Assembly (NCBI RefSeq): GCF_005116445.1
Contig: NZ_SWBQ01000005.1
Coordinates: 124,001 to 188,000, forward strand
DNA: 64,000 nt
Direction: 5' to 3'
DNA from: Pedobacter frigoris
Lineage (GTDB): Bacteria > Bacteroidota > Bacteroidia > Sphingobacteriales > Sphingobacteriaceae
Positions within the stretch are counted from its first letter, which is position 1. Every line of letters begins with the position of its first letter. The notes beneath the pieces were generated by a model. The model worked only from the letters and a program-made list of their open reading frames with translations, was not told the origin of the DNA and searched no databases. Of the stretch, positions 7,935-16,312 are shown one piece after another. A program made the position numbers and the translations under genes.

Positions 7935-8088
7935 TATTTTTAATGTTTAAAGATATTAAAAGTATCTCAAACAAACTATATCTTCTCAGACCCTATGAAA
8001 CCTTCGCCGGTACAAGAGTCCTCAAGGTCAAACGCAGGGATTGCTTAATCAAATATTCTTTGTACTTTAATAGCTTTAAGAATTAAAT
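7935..8088. other. AT-rich intergenic region before the YozE/Shedu operon
   Basis: There is no gene here. It must carry the promoter of the operon starting at 8089; a TTTG at 8059-8062 and TAGCTTTA at 8071-8078 are weak Bacteroidetes-like elements with poor spacing, so I do not assign one firmly. Confidence 0.3.
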
Positions 8089-8676
8089 ATGACGCTAATT
8101 GAATTTATAAAGTCACTGGTTACAAAGGATAGTCGCCTGGGCGACCTTGCAGAAGATGTAATGGGTGACAAAAATTTTCCATATGATCAACCGGAAGAGC
8201 GTGTCGTTTCCTATTTGAGATTTGTTCTGGGTAGACGCAACAATGATGGTGTGTTTGAAGAGCTTATGGCAGCTTACGAGGTTCAGAAAGAAACTCCCCT
8301 TAAGCTTACCGATTTGCACGTAAAATTTGCACCAATGAAAGCCGAGCGATGGGAGTTCCTAAAAGCGAATTTTCCATGTGACCGGGTTATAACAGTTGGC
8401 GAGTATGGAGATATATATCGTATATATGCTGTTGATGCTGTGGGGGAAACGGCGATTAAGTTTGATGTTTACGCAAAGCATAAGTTGACTGAATTGTCTA
8501 TGGTTGACGTGCGAAACATTTATTTTGGCGACCTTACGAAAGAACTTACTGTCCAACAGGCTCTGGATCAACTTGCAGCAAATCATTTTAGCGGCACCCG
8601 TGAACCTACTCAACCGAATTATTCAGAGATGATTGGCTACCTGAAAAGCCAGTTAAAAGACCCTTTGGATATATAA
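8089..8676 (+). CDS. YozE/SAM-like N-terminal domain protein, partner of the Shedu-like gene
   Basis: A 195-residue protein. Residues 4-65 look like a YozE_SAM-like helical domain: DFIKSL-like opening, DLAEDVMGDKNFPYD, then YLRF and FEELMAAYE. The remainder (about 70-195) is an alpha/beta module with no motif I recognise. The gene is followed after 8 bases by a Shedu-like nuclease gene with a GTG start, so the two are co-expressed. A sensor, adaptor or antitoxin-like role toward the nuclease is inferred from this pairing only. Confidence 0.65.
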   Translation: MTLIEFIKSLVTKDSRLGDLAEDVMGDKNFPYDQPEERVVSYLRFVLGRRNNDGVFEELMAAYEVQKETPLKLTDLHVKFAPMKAERWEFLKANFPCDRVITVGEYGDIYRIYAVDAVGETAIKFDVYAKHKLTELSMVDVRNIYFGDLTKELTVQQALDQLAANHFSGTREPTQPNYSEMIGYLKSQLKDPLDI

Positions 8677-8684
8677 TTTTAAAG

Positions 8685-9857
8685 GTGCGAATATTATTTA
8701 TCCTTGAAAATCCATTTGCAGTAGATGTCGCAAGAAATGCGTTGGGAAGCTTTGCTGAACCTGATTCAATTTACTTTGTCCATAATTTTAAGGATGCAAG
8801 TGAATACATTGAAAAGCAGGTGGTCGAAAAGCAATCAGCACTTGACCTGGTGATCACCCAGCATGAAATTTGGGGCGAGCAGGCATTGGATTTTAAAAGA
8901 ATGCTAATCTCTTTTCCTAAACAAATTTACTCCCACTTTGATTTTAACCTCGAAAAACTACCTGTCGTTTTATTGCTGCCCGAAAGCGAAAATCTAGCTT
9001 TCTATGAAAAGCAGGGTTTCTCCGATTTCCTGCACTACTCGGGCGAGGAAGATTTGCATAAAATAATCCCAACATTCAGGAATGAAGTGAAAAAGTGGCG
9101 ACGCAGCGTCGTTGACGAAATGGACAATCTGGGAATACGCTATAATTCAGGTTTTGTTGACTATACCTATTATTTTGAAAAAGTAAAGAGCTATGTTGAC
9201 ACAAGGATATTATCAGAGAATTTCAAGCAGTTTCCCCGCAAACTGAATTACTACTGGTTAACAGACAATAAGAACCAGATTGAAAAAGCAATAGATGAAT
9301 ATATTAAACTGCTAAAAAGAACACATCGGCAAAACAAGCAAAAGGAAGAAAAGCTTTACCACAAGTTTTTTAACGAGAACAACTTTTTCCTAAAGCGGGA
9401 TAATTACACTAAATCCTGGTATGAACAACGCCTGCATTATAATGCCAAAAACTATCATGAGCCTGATTATAGCTTGCAGCCGAACACTAACTATCAGACA
9501 GACCTTAATATTTTGGAAGTTAAATTGCCAAATGAGGGCTTTGTGAAGAAAACGACCTTTCATCCAAATCTCTATTCAAGAGTATTTGGCCATTTGGGGC
9601 AGATCAATGACTATAAAGAGTATCTAGAGAGTGAGCAGTTCGATGATATTATCCGGGCAAAATACGGTTGGCGGCCGAACAAAATCAGTTTTCATCTTTT
9701 GATGGGCAGAAAACAGGATAAGGATGATAATTTAGAGGTGATTGAAAAGCGTGTCAGACATTTTTCTCAGGGGCATATTCATCTGATGACGTATGATGAG
9801 TTGTTGGAATATCAGGTTAAGTATTTGGAACGTGTTGGTCTTCTGGAAATAAAATAG
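8685..9857 (+). CDS. Shedu-like (DUF4263/SduA-type) nuclease with receiver-like N-terminus
   Basis: A 390-residue protein. The C-terminal third carries a PD-(D/E)XK core: PD at 260-261, then ILEVK with E278 and K280, and a downstream QINDYKEYL (Gln306), the pattern of DUF4263, the catalytic domain of the Shedu anti-phage protein SduA. Residues 1-130 look like a Rossmann/receiver-like fold (MRILFILEN, LDLVITQHEIWGEQ, PVVLLLPES), and 135-250 is helical. Shedu proteins carry diverse N-terminal regions thought to sense infection and restrain the nuclease. The start is GTG at 8685, 8 bases after the upstream stop. I am fairly sure of the nuclease and less sure of the N-terminal domain. Confidence 0.75.
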   Translation: MRILFILENPFAVDVARNALGSFAEPDSIYFVHNFKDASEYIEKQVVEKQSALDLVITQHEIWGEQALDFKRMLISFPKQIYSHFDFNLEKLPVVLLLPESENLAFYEKQGFSDFLHYSGEEDLHKIIPTFRNEVKKWRRSVVDEMDNLGIRYNSGFVDYTYYFEKVKSYVDTRILSENFKQFPRKLNYYWLTDNKNQIEKAIDEYIKLLKRTHRQNKQKEEKLYHKFFNENNFFLKRDNYTKSWYEQRLHYNAKNYHEPDYSLQPNTNYQTDLNILEVKLPNEGFVKKTTFHPNLYSRVFGHLGQINDYKEYLESEQFDDIIRAKYGWRPNKISFHLLMGRKQDKDDNLEVIEKRVRHFSQGHIHLMTYDELLEYQVKYLERVGLLEIK

Positions 9858-9880
9858 CTCTTTTTAGTGTGATTTAGGAA

Positions 9881-10507
9881 CTATTCGTAATGATCCCGAT
9901 TTAATTCAATATGATAGAGGAAATCTGATAGCTGTTCTAAACTTTGATGAATGGCAGAAAATCGCTCTTCAAAGTTTTCAAGGTCGATCTCTACGTTACC
10001 GATCTGGTCAACATAAAAGTGATTTTCATATTTATTGTCAAAGGGATACCGCGAGAAATCCATTTTGTCCTGCCTGGCTGTAGCTTGTGTCTTTTCAAAC
10101 AGTTCTTCTATATAATTATTCAATCCTTCTGTTTCCTCGTCAAAATGTTTAATGGTGATTTCGCCGCCATATTTTTTAATTTTTGAACGGACTGTAGCAT
10201 AAATCTGACGAATATTATGAGCGCCTTCAATGCGCATATCTTCTTCCATTTTTTTGTTTAGCATCCAGGTTAATGCTTTTAAATATAATTCTATTCCATG
10301 ATTGGCATTGGTGAGGATGGGAAAGATAAGTATGTCGGCAGCCTTATCGTCATTGTTGTTCAATGCGAATTTTGAAAGTTCGATAGCAGATCTCATGAAG
10401 CCGTCAGCAATATTAAGCATGTTTAAAATATCACTCCATTTATCAATCCGCCAATTTAGAAAGGCTATTTTGGTGTAATCTTCGTTTCTTGAAAAGATAG
10501 GTTTCAT
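9881..10507 (-). CDS. HEPN-like protein
   Basis: A 208-residue all-helical protein. The segment NANHGIELYLKALTWML followed by EGAHNIRQIY resembles the HEPN helices that pair with nucleotidyltransferases or act alone in defence islands. I do not see the R-x4-6-H ribonuclease motif, so it may be a non-catalytic HEPN. The start is set at ATG 10507; an in-frame GTG at 10513 is the alternative. A TAAATTTG box on - at 10525-10532 fits a promoter. It is opposite in orientation to both neighbours and so is a separate transcription unit. Confidence 0.55.
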   Translation of the reverse strand: MKPIFSRNEDYTKIAFLNWRIDKWSDILNMLNIADGFMRSAIELSKFALNNNDDKAADILIFPILTNANHGIELYLKALTWMLNKKMEEDMRIEGAHNIRQIYATVRSKIKKYGGEITIKHFDEETEGLNNYIEELFEKTQATARQDKMDFSRYPFDNKYENHFYVDQIGNVEIDLENFEERFSAIHQSLEQLSDFLYHIELNRDHYE

Positions 10508-10663
10508 AAACACTAATTTACTATCAAATTTAGCGGGAATAGCTTGTGAATTATTAACATTACACCACTTATTGACTTCTGACTTGGCCGGGGCTTAATG
10601 AAGCCGTTATAGCTAAATTATTCTTATAGTGCATGTTATTGGGGTCAACGGTGTGCATAAAAC

Positions 10664-10697
10664 TTTTGCCGAAAGATTTTATGATAAGTTATATTTG
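10664..10697 (+). promoter_or_regulatory. Bacteroidetes-type promoter for the 10715 operon
   Basis: TTTTG at 10664-10668 (the -33 element) is followed after 21 bases by TATATTTG at 10690-10697 (the -7 element TAnnTTTG). Transcription would begin near 10703, giving a short leader before the ATG at 10715. Confidence 0.6.
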
Positions 10698-10714
10698 TTT
10701 TTCAATGCTAAACT

Positions 10715-11482
10715 ATGAACCCATTTTATGACATTAGTGACCAAAAAGATTTGCCTGTCGAAAGTTTGCAGCTAAAAAATTTGGGAACTGAAAAGGTCTT
10801 TGCCAGCATCGGAAAGACTACCAGAAACGGCTGGGAAGGTCGCAGCACGCAGTGGAGCCACCATATGACAGCTGTCACACCTGAAGATTATGACAGACAA
10901 TTTGTAAATAAACTGATGAAATCAAGACCTATTTATACGATGAAGAAGGTATTGGATCATCATTTTGAAAATTACTGTTCAATCCATACGCAGGGACAGG
11001 CAGATTTCTTCATACACATGCGTCATGTTGCGCTTCCAACTCTAAGAAAACTTAAAAGCAGTGAGGTTTGTGTGAATTTGTTTGAAGAATGGCTGGAAGA
11101 AAAAATGTCAGTTAATAAAAAGAGCCTAACGCCAAATACCGTGAATAATAACACCATAAATGTTGGTAGCGTCAATGCTCCAGTACAATTTCAGCAGAGT
11201 TCAGATCACTCTGTTCAAACCCAGCACAACCATTATCAAAAAGAGCACGTTAAAGAGGTTTTTGATTTAATCACCAGAGACATTCAAAATCTTAACGAAC
11301 AAATTAGGAATGATTTTACGATGGAAATGAATTATGCCGTGGCACAACTGGAAAAAGATAGGGACATCAAACCTCAACTATTAAGTCTCGGCTCATTAAT
11401 GAAAGATGTTGGGGTTGGTACATTTACCAATTTACTGGCTGCGCCAATTTTTGAAGTGATAAAGCCTCTGCTCGGTTTATAA
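10715..11482 (+). CDS. unknown protein, first gene of an undescribed two-gene module
   Basis: A 255-residue protein of three parts. Residues 1-130 are a soluble domain rich in His and aromatic residues. Residues 140-172 are an Asn/Gln/Ser-rich linker (NTVNNNTINVGSVNAP, then FQQSSDHSVQTQHN). Residues 175-255 are helical, ending GTFTNLLAAPIFEVIKPLLGL, which could insert in or associate with membranes. Asn/Gln-rich linkers followed by a helical tail recur in several abortive-infection type proteins, but I cannot name a family. The next gene starts after one base, so the two are a coupled pair and probably work together. Confidence 0.7.
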   Translation: MNPFYDISDQKDLPVESLQLKNLGTEKVFASIGKTTRNGWEGRSTQWSHHMTAVTPEDYDRQFVNKLMKSRPIYTMKKVLDHHFENYCSIHTQGQADFFIHMRHVALPTLRKLKSSEVCVNLFEEWLEEKMSVNKKSLTPNTVNNNTINVGSVNAPVQFQQSSDHSVQTQHNHYQKEHVKEVFDLITRDIQNLNEQIRNDFTMEMNYAVAQLEKDRDIKPQLLSLGSLMKDVGVGTFTNLLAAPIFEVIKPLLGL

Positions 11483-11483
11483 T

Positions 11484-13160
11484 ATGAAAAAGGTCAGGCT
11501 TGAACGCCAGGTACTTTTAAGCTATGAAAGCGTGTTTGCCGAGTCTATCGACTTGGAATTGACCCTGCGTACTCTTCCACAAAAAGCAGCGCTTGAATTT
11601 ATATGCTATCTGCTTCATCTGTTCAATGTCCGCAAAAGAAGCGATGAGAGGTTCCAAAGCGATCACCTCATGCAATGGATGATGAAAATGGGAGGTAGTA
11701 GCCAAAACAGTTTACTGGAATTTGTCACCGCTAACAGTGATACTATTTTCGGCCCTGGCTTTAAGCTGTTGGAACGTCGGCCCTGTCTTGATCTGATTCA
11801 GCATCTATTGGTACACGCTGATTCGCAGAGTGATCGAGAACTTGATAAAAATGATTATGGATTGCTCTTCCGGCTATTACTTACTTTTAATTCCAGTGGA
11901 GTCGCACATGAACAGGATATTTTTGACTGGGATCACAACGGCCCATTTCAGCAATTTGCTGACCGAATATTGAAAGTTCAGATCAGGAATATTGAGAACG
12001 AACGGTTCAAGAATTATGCACTACAATTTTTGAAGGTATACTATTTTTTTAAGTTCTGTGAATCCAACTCAGCTTATGCCAGTTCACTAAAGCTGTTTCT
12101 TGATAGCCTTTCGCTTTCATCTTATAAAAGCTATTTATGGAGGCTGTTATCACCCTATCTGAATTTGATGACCAATGATGAGCCGACGCCAAAAATGCAC
12201 ATTAAAGGAGATGCAGAGTTTCTTAGCTTTTATCATGGGCTGGTTGTCAATGGTAAAGCACAGATAGATAAGGATTATAAATCATTACGAACATTTCCCT
12301 TATATCTGATCGCTGATAACACCTTCCTATTTTTGGACTTTCGTTTTTTTGTTGACAAATTCTATAATGGTTTTCTTTTCGATTTTTCCGCAAGGACAGG
12401 GTTGTCTTTTGCAAAATTGAAGCAGGCAATGGGTGATGACTTTTCAGAGCGTATTTTGTTTTATACAGTCATGCAAAATTGCTTTGAAGAATACGGTGAT
12501 GTCCGGCTGACAGGGGAGCTGTTAAAGAAAGCGCTTAAGGAAGCGGAACCGGATTATTATATGAGACAGGGTGCCGATGTTTTTTTGTTTGAATTCAAAG
12601 ATATTCTTCTATCCGCCGAAGTGAAGTATGCCGACAGCATCGATAGCATAAAGAAGGGTTTAATCGAAAAACTGGAAAAGGATACGCGTGGAAAGCAGAA
12701 GGGTATTTCCCAACTGCTTAATAGTATAAAAGATATACAAAACGGAAAGTATGCAGAGAAAGGCGTGGATAGTCCACTTCGTGGTGACACAAGTATTTTC
12801 CCTATTATTGTTCATACTGACATAAGCCTCGAAGCATACGGGGTAAACTACTTTTTAAACCAGCGAATGCACGAGCTTGCGCTGAAAGAAGGAGGTTGCC
12901 TGGTTAATATTCAACCCCTCACGCTAATACACCTGGATAATCTGCTGCTGCTTCAGGATCATTTCAGAAGCGGGAAGCTTGAACTTGCGGATTGCTTAAA
13001 ATCCTATCATACCTATGTATCTAGCGGCGATCCGGTAAACGACACGATACCTTTTGACGAATTTGTTAAACATCATTTTGCATCAGTGAATAAGGAATCA
13101 ATAGGTCAACCGTCAATCTTTAAAGAAATAATCGCCGATTTCGAGCGAAAAAATAAATGA
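11484..13160 (+). CDS. large protein with PD-(D/E)XK-like nuclease motif
   Basis: A 558-residue protein with a helical N-terminal half and a nuclease-like core: PD at 356-357, GADVFLFEFKD with D365, E370 and K372, and a following AEVKYADS segment. That is the D...ExK pattern of restriction-like nucleases; I do not recognise the exact family. A target-recognition or sensing role for residues 1-340 is possible. It starts one base after the upstream stop, forming a two-gene unit with an upstream promoter, and is flanked by HEPN-type genes on -. A defence role is inference from motif and context. Confidence 0.7.
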   Translation: MKKVRLERQVLLSYESVFAESIDLELTLRTLPQKAALEFICYLLHLFNVRKRSDERFQSDHLMQWMMKMGGSSQNSLLEFVTANSDTIFGPGFKLLERRPCLDLIQHLLVHADSQSDRELDKNDYGLLFRLLLTFNSSGVAHEQDIFDWDHNGPFQQFADRILKVQIRNIENERFKNYALQFLKVYYFFKFCESNSAYASSLKLFLDSLSLSSYKSYLWRLLSPYLNLMTNDEPTPKMHIKGDAEFLSFYHGLVVNGKAQIDKDYKSLRTFPLYLIADNTFLFLDFRFFVDKFYNGFLFDFSARTGLSFAKLKQAMGDDFSERILFYTVMQNCFEEYGDVRLTGELLKKALKEAEPDYYMRQGADVFLFEFKDILLSAEVKYADSIDSIKKGLIEKLEKDTRGKQKGISQLLNSIKDIQNGKYAEKGVDSPLRGDTSIFPIIVHTDISLEAYGVNYFLNQRMHELALKEGGCLVNIQPLTLIHLDNLLLLQDHFRSGKLELADCLKSYHTYVSSGDPVNDTIPFDEFVKHHFASVNKESIGQPSIFKEIIADFERKNK

Positions 13161-13170
13161 AATATCTGCC

Positions 13171-13899
13171 CTAGCCTAAATCATCGGCATCAGCTTGTTT
13201 GGGATATTTCTGGTTAAATTCATTTAGCAGGTTGTTGGTCAGCAGTGTGGTATCTTTGACAAATGATTCTAGTATTTTTTTATTCCGAATCCTGATCATG
13301 CCGACGCCGCTCGCCATAACTACATCTTCCTGCTGTAGAAACTTAAAATCTTTATGTTTTTCCAATGCTTTGTCTCCGTCATCTTGCATGATCCCACCAT
13401 TGTGCGCTAGCAAATTTCTCACGTTTTGATAATGAGACATCCGGCCCCAGGGTGAACGTTCCCTTGATGCGCTGGCTAGTCCACCGACCAAACGTAGGTA
13501 ATTGGTGTATTGTTCTAAGATGCCCCTGCCCGAAATATGGCTCAGTTTGATCTGAATACCTGGTTGGCCTTCAAGGGTGCTTGCGACTTTCATCAAAAAA
13601 TGTTCAAAAGAGGCGTACATGGTTACAAATATCGAATTTAGGAAAAGCCATTCAATATTGTTCAGGTGACTGCCCTCTTCTAACCAGTCGGCGCCAGTTT
13701 CCTTTCTGATCATTCTTGCTGTGAAATTCTCATTCTGATCTTTAAATCGGTTAAGATTATCATCGGCTAGAATTAGGTAGGATTTTAGATTCTTTAAATA
13801 AAGCGTATTGGTTAACGGCAGGCTGTATTTTAACATTATATGAAACTTATTGATAGCGTAATATCTGTTTAGTTGCTTCCGAAGATAATCTACTAACAT
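13171..13899 (-). CDS. HEPN-type protein with RNLLAH motif (putative RNase)
   Basis: A 242-residue helical protein. R161 and H166 lie in NVRNLLAHNGG, the R-x4-H motif of HEPN ribonucleases such as the RiboL-PSP/Cthe_2314-like groups; the helix with SFEHFLMKV (about 97-105) is also typical. HEPN RNases act as toxins in abortive infection and toxin-antitoxin systems. It faces the two-gene module convergently with only 10 bases between the ends. The start is taken as ATG 13899; GTG at 13902 is adjacent. No obvious antitoxin is beside it. Confidence 0.7.
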   Translation of the reverse strand: MLVDYLRKQLNRYYAINKFHIMLKYSLPLTNTLYLKNLKSYLILADDNLNRFKDQNENFTARMIRKETGADWLEEGSHLNNIEWLFLNSIFVTMYASFEHFLMKVASTLEGQPGIQIKLSHISGRGILEQYTNYLRLVGGLASASRERSPWGRMSHYQNVRNLLAHNGGIMQDDGDKALEKHKDFKFLQQEDVVMASGVGMIRIRNKKILESFVKDTTLLTNNLLNEFNQKYPKQADADDLG

Positions 13900-13905
13900 C
13901 ACTAT

Positions 13906-13914
13906 GCAAAGATA
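13906..13914 (-). promoter_or_regulatory. TATCTTTGC -7 element close to the HEPN start
   Basis: On the - strand this reads TATCTTTGC, a perfect Bacteroidetes -7 box, six bases upstream of the ATG at 13899. A transcript would be leaderless or nearly so. I see no convincing -33 TTTG at the usual distance. Confidence 0.5.
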
Positions 13915-14037
13915 TCAGGCATTTAATTATGGCAGCTATCTGTAAACAGCATTTGGAATTTATATAAACCTTACTTCAGTTTGAAGCTGGGCTTTATATT
14001 TTTATGCCTAATTTGCCACTTGAAAATAAGCCTGCAC

Positions 14038-14793
14038 ATGACATACAACGTATATATCCAGTCTGACAATGGTGAAACCAGTTTTCTTGCCGTCAACTTG
14101 CAACAGGCAGAGAAAATAGCTACTGTGTACAAGCAGGGCATAACTGCCTTCACGTTGAATTATATCGAATATGGGTTCAAGAGGATATACAGGATTGCAT
14201 TTTTTGAAAACAGGGATGAGCATAGTGCGGAGAAATTAAAAAGCTGGATAAACTCTAACAGTAGTTTCGGACTAGAACCACAAATGGACCCGGAAACGAT
14301 GAAATCATTCGGAGATGAGGTCACCCCTGATTTTATAGATGATCAGGAGTTTGGCTATGCGAAAAATCAGTCATTGCAAAAAAAGCAGGAGCGGGATGAT
14401 TTTTATGTCAATCCTTCGCGGATACAGGAATTAATAGGATTAACATCAACATCCTTTGATCTTGCGAAATTAATTCGCTTGTGTGAGGAATTAAACGATA
14501 ACTGGAAGAGGGAAAACTACTATTCAGTAGGGCTTATTGGAAGAAGTATAATTAACCATGTGCCGCCGATCTTTGGTGCGTTTACTAAGTTTGATCAGGT
14601 TGTAGCGAACGGCCCGAATGTTTCATTTAGGAAAAACGCGGGTAGCCTTAATGAATCACTTCGCAGTATTGCAGATAGTTATACTCATCATATTATTCGG
14701 AAAAAGGAATCCCATCCAAATGAACAACAGGTAGATTTTCGGGCAAATCTTGATGTTTTGTTGGTTGAAATCATTAGAATCTTACACGTTTAA
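14038..14793 (+). CDS. putative defence protein, partner of the SHIIP zinc protein
   Basis: A 251-residue protein. Residues 1-60 are a small beta-rich domain (MTYNVYIQSDNGETSF). Residues 128-250 form a helical module with LIGLTSTSFDLAKLIRLCEE, GRSIINHVPPIFG and SLNESLRSIADSYTHHIIR, which I recall as a recurring C-terminal module in abortive-infection-like and other defence proteins. The exact family is not recognised. The start is set at ATG 14038; a TTG at 13981 would add a hydrophobic stretch and is less likely. The stop is 3 bases before the next gene, so it is coupled to the zinc protein. Confidence 0.6.
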   Translation: MTYNVYIQSDNGETSFLAVNLQQAEKIATVYKQGITAFTLNYIEYGFKRIYRIAFFENRDEHSAEKLKSWINSNSSFGLEPQMDPETMKSFGDEVTPDFIDDQEFGYAKNQSLQKKQERDDFYVNPSRIQELIGLTSTSFDLAKLIRLCEELNDNWKRENYYSVGLIGRSIINHVPPIFGAFTKFDQVVANGPNVSFRKNAGSLNESLRSIADSYTHHIIRKKESHPNEQQVDFRANLDVLLVEIIRILHV

Positions 14794-14796
14794 GAG

Positions 14797-15820
14797 ATGA
14801 AAAAATGTGCGTTATGTCTGGAACGGGAGGCCAATGATACAGGATCTCATATTATACCTCATTTTCTTTTAAAACGAATCTTCAATGTCGAAAATGCAAA
14901 GGGGCGTGATCAGGAGCTTAGTTTTAAATTAACGGCGTATGATGTGGAAACACATTTTGGTAGGGGTGTAAATCCTGACAAATTGGAAGAGGTTTTCGGG
15001 GAGTTAACTGATGAGGAACTGGAAGCAAAAGTGATAGCGCAGATGGTTATAGATCATGAATGGTGTACTGTTTGCGAAAAGAAGTTCGCCTATTTTGAAA
15101 GTCAATATGCCGATACTCTTAAAACAGGTGCGGAAGAACCCTATCAAAGCACAAAATCAGGCTTCACTTACATTTATGTTTTGGCTCTCTATTTTTTGGC
15201 GGGCGTCTCAGACCGATAACGTGGGTTTTGCGCTTAAAAAAGATGATCAAAAGATTGCTCGTGCCTTGCTGAATGATTATGATCCAGTGGGTTCAAACAA
15301 GGAATTTGAGCATAAATACCAACATGCTCTGGAAAATATAAGTTACAAAGTCTATCGGTCACCAGACTACTCAAAAATAAGGGGTACATTTTTGTTTATG
15401 GCGCATCAAAGCCAGCCTTATTCATTTATGGTAGATGAATTTGTAGTTCAAATGTATTTCCATGCCAAGCATAAGAAAAATAATAATCAGTTATTTTTTG
15501 GATTCGAGAAAATTACCGATGCTGCATTTAATGATTATCATCAAGGGGAGTTTATCCAAGGCTTAACCTATGATGATTTCGGTAACAGAATGGATAATTT
15601 CGTTGAATTCTATAAGGCATTGAGATTGCGGGTGTATGATAATCTCTTAAATAAATTGCATTATAAATTGGGTTTTAGAGGGACTATGGACAAAGGGATT
15701 AAAGACGAGATTCTTCAGCAGGTGGCTTCCGACACAACCAAGCTCGGAAGAAAATACACAAAAGAGGATTTTATTAAATGTACAACAACAGTGCTAATGA
15801 AATATGGGCTTAGACCCTGA
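14797..15820 (+). pseudogene. SHIIP zinc (HNH-like) protein with a frameshift
   Basis: The first frame (14797-15219) gives CALC at residues 4-7, GSHIIPHFLLK at 16-26 and CTVC at 90-93, the same finger as the gene at 6767. It then reads a stop at 15217-15219. The +1 frame continues as an uninterrupted coding segment to 15820, entering with FWLSIFWRASQTDN and running as a plausible soluble domain. Joining the two near 15160-15195 gives one protein of about 340 residues. So the gene is interrupted by a one-base insertion (or a two-base deletion, sequencing error, or programmed frameshift). The tail sequence is well formed, so the damage is recent or not real. Confidence 0.6.
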
Positions 15821-15833
15821 ATCTTTACTTAAT

Positions 15834-16298
15834 TTATCTATCAACTACATAACTATTTTGACACATTGTTCTATAAGTTTTAAAATTATTCAGATATGGT
15901 TTTAAAATATCAAATTCTAAAAACTTGGTTTCCCCTAAACCCCAGGCATCCAGTTCACGAAGATATTTAGCATAGGTTCCTTCTATTAACTCTTGGTCAG
16001 TAGGTCTGTCCTGAAGTAAATGACCATATTCATGAAATATTGACCACAAAACATCAAGCGGATCTTCTCTTTCTCTAATGCCAATATATAGTTCAAAGTT
16101 CCTTGAAAGCATATTGCGTGGGGTTTGAGCTAAATGGGATGAATTTATTTGTGAATCAATTATTATGATCGCGTCCTTTGAATAAAACTCACTAAACAGA
16201 ATATCAATAACTTGCTCAAAAGGCTTTAAATCAGGGATGGATGCGAATAATCCCCTTAGCGTATTTCTTTTTTTTATTTCCAATGGTACAACGGGCAT
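15834..16298 (-). CDS. HExxH metallopeptidase, ImmA/IrrE-like
   Basis: A 154-residue protein with the zinc motif HEYGH at 89-93 in FHEYGHLLQ, and a third ligand candidate in ELDAWGLGE near 115, the spacing of gluzincins of the ImmA/IrrE type, which cleave repressors or antitoxins. It follows the larger metallopeptidase gene by 14 bases on the same strand, so the two are probably an operon. Its stop lies close to the convergent zinc-protein gene. A role as a protease effector or activator in the island is inferred. Confidence 0.65.
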   Translation of the reverse strand: MPVVPLEIKKRNTLRGLFASIPDLKPFEQVIDILFSEFYSKDAIIIIDSQINSSHLAQTPRNMLSRNFELYIGIREREDPLDVLWSIFHEYGHLLQDRPTDQELIEGTYAKYLRELDAWGLGETKFLEFDILKPYLNNFKTYRTMCQNSYVVDR

Positions 16299-16312
16299 AA
16301 TTTTTACTTGGT

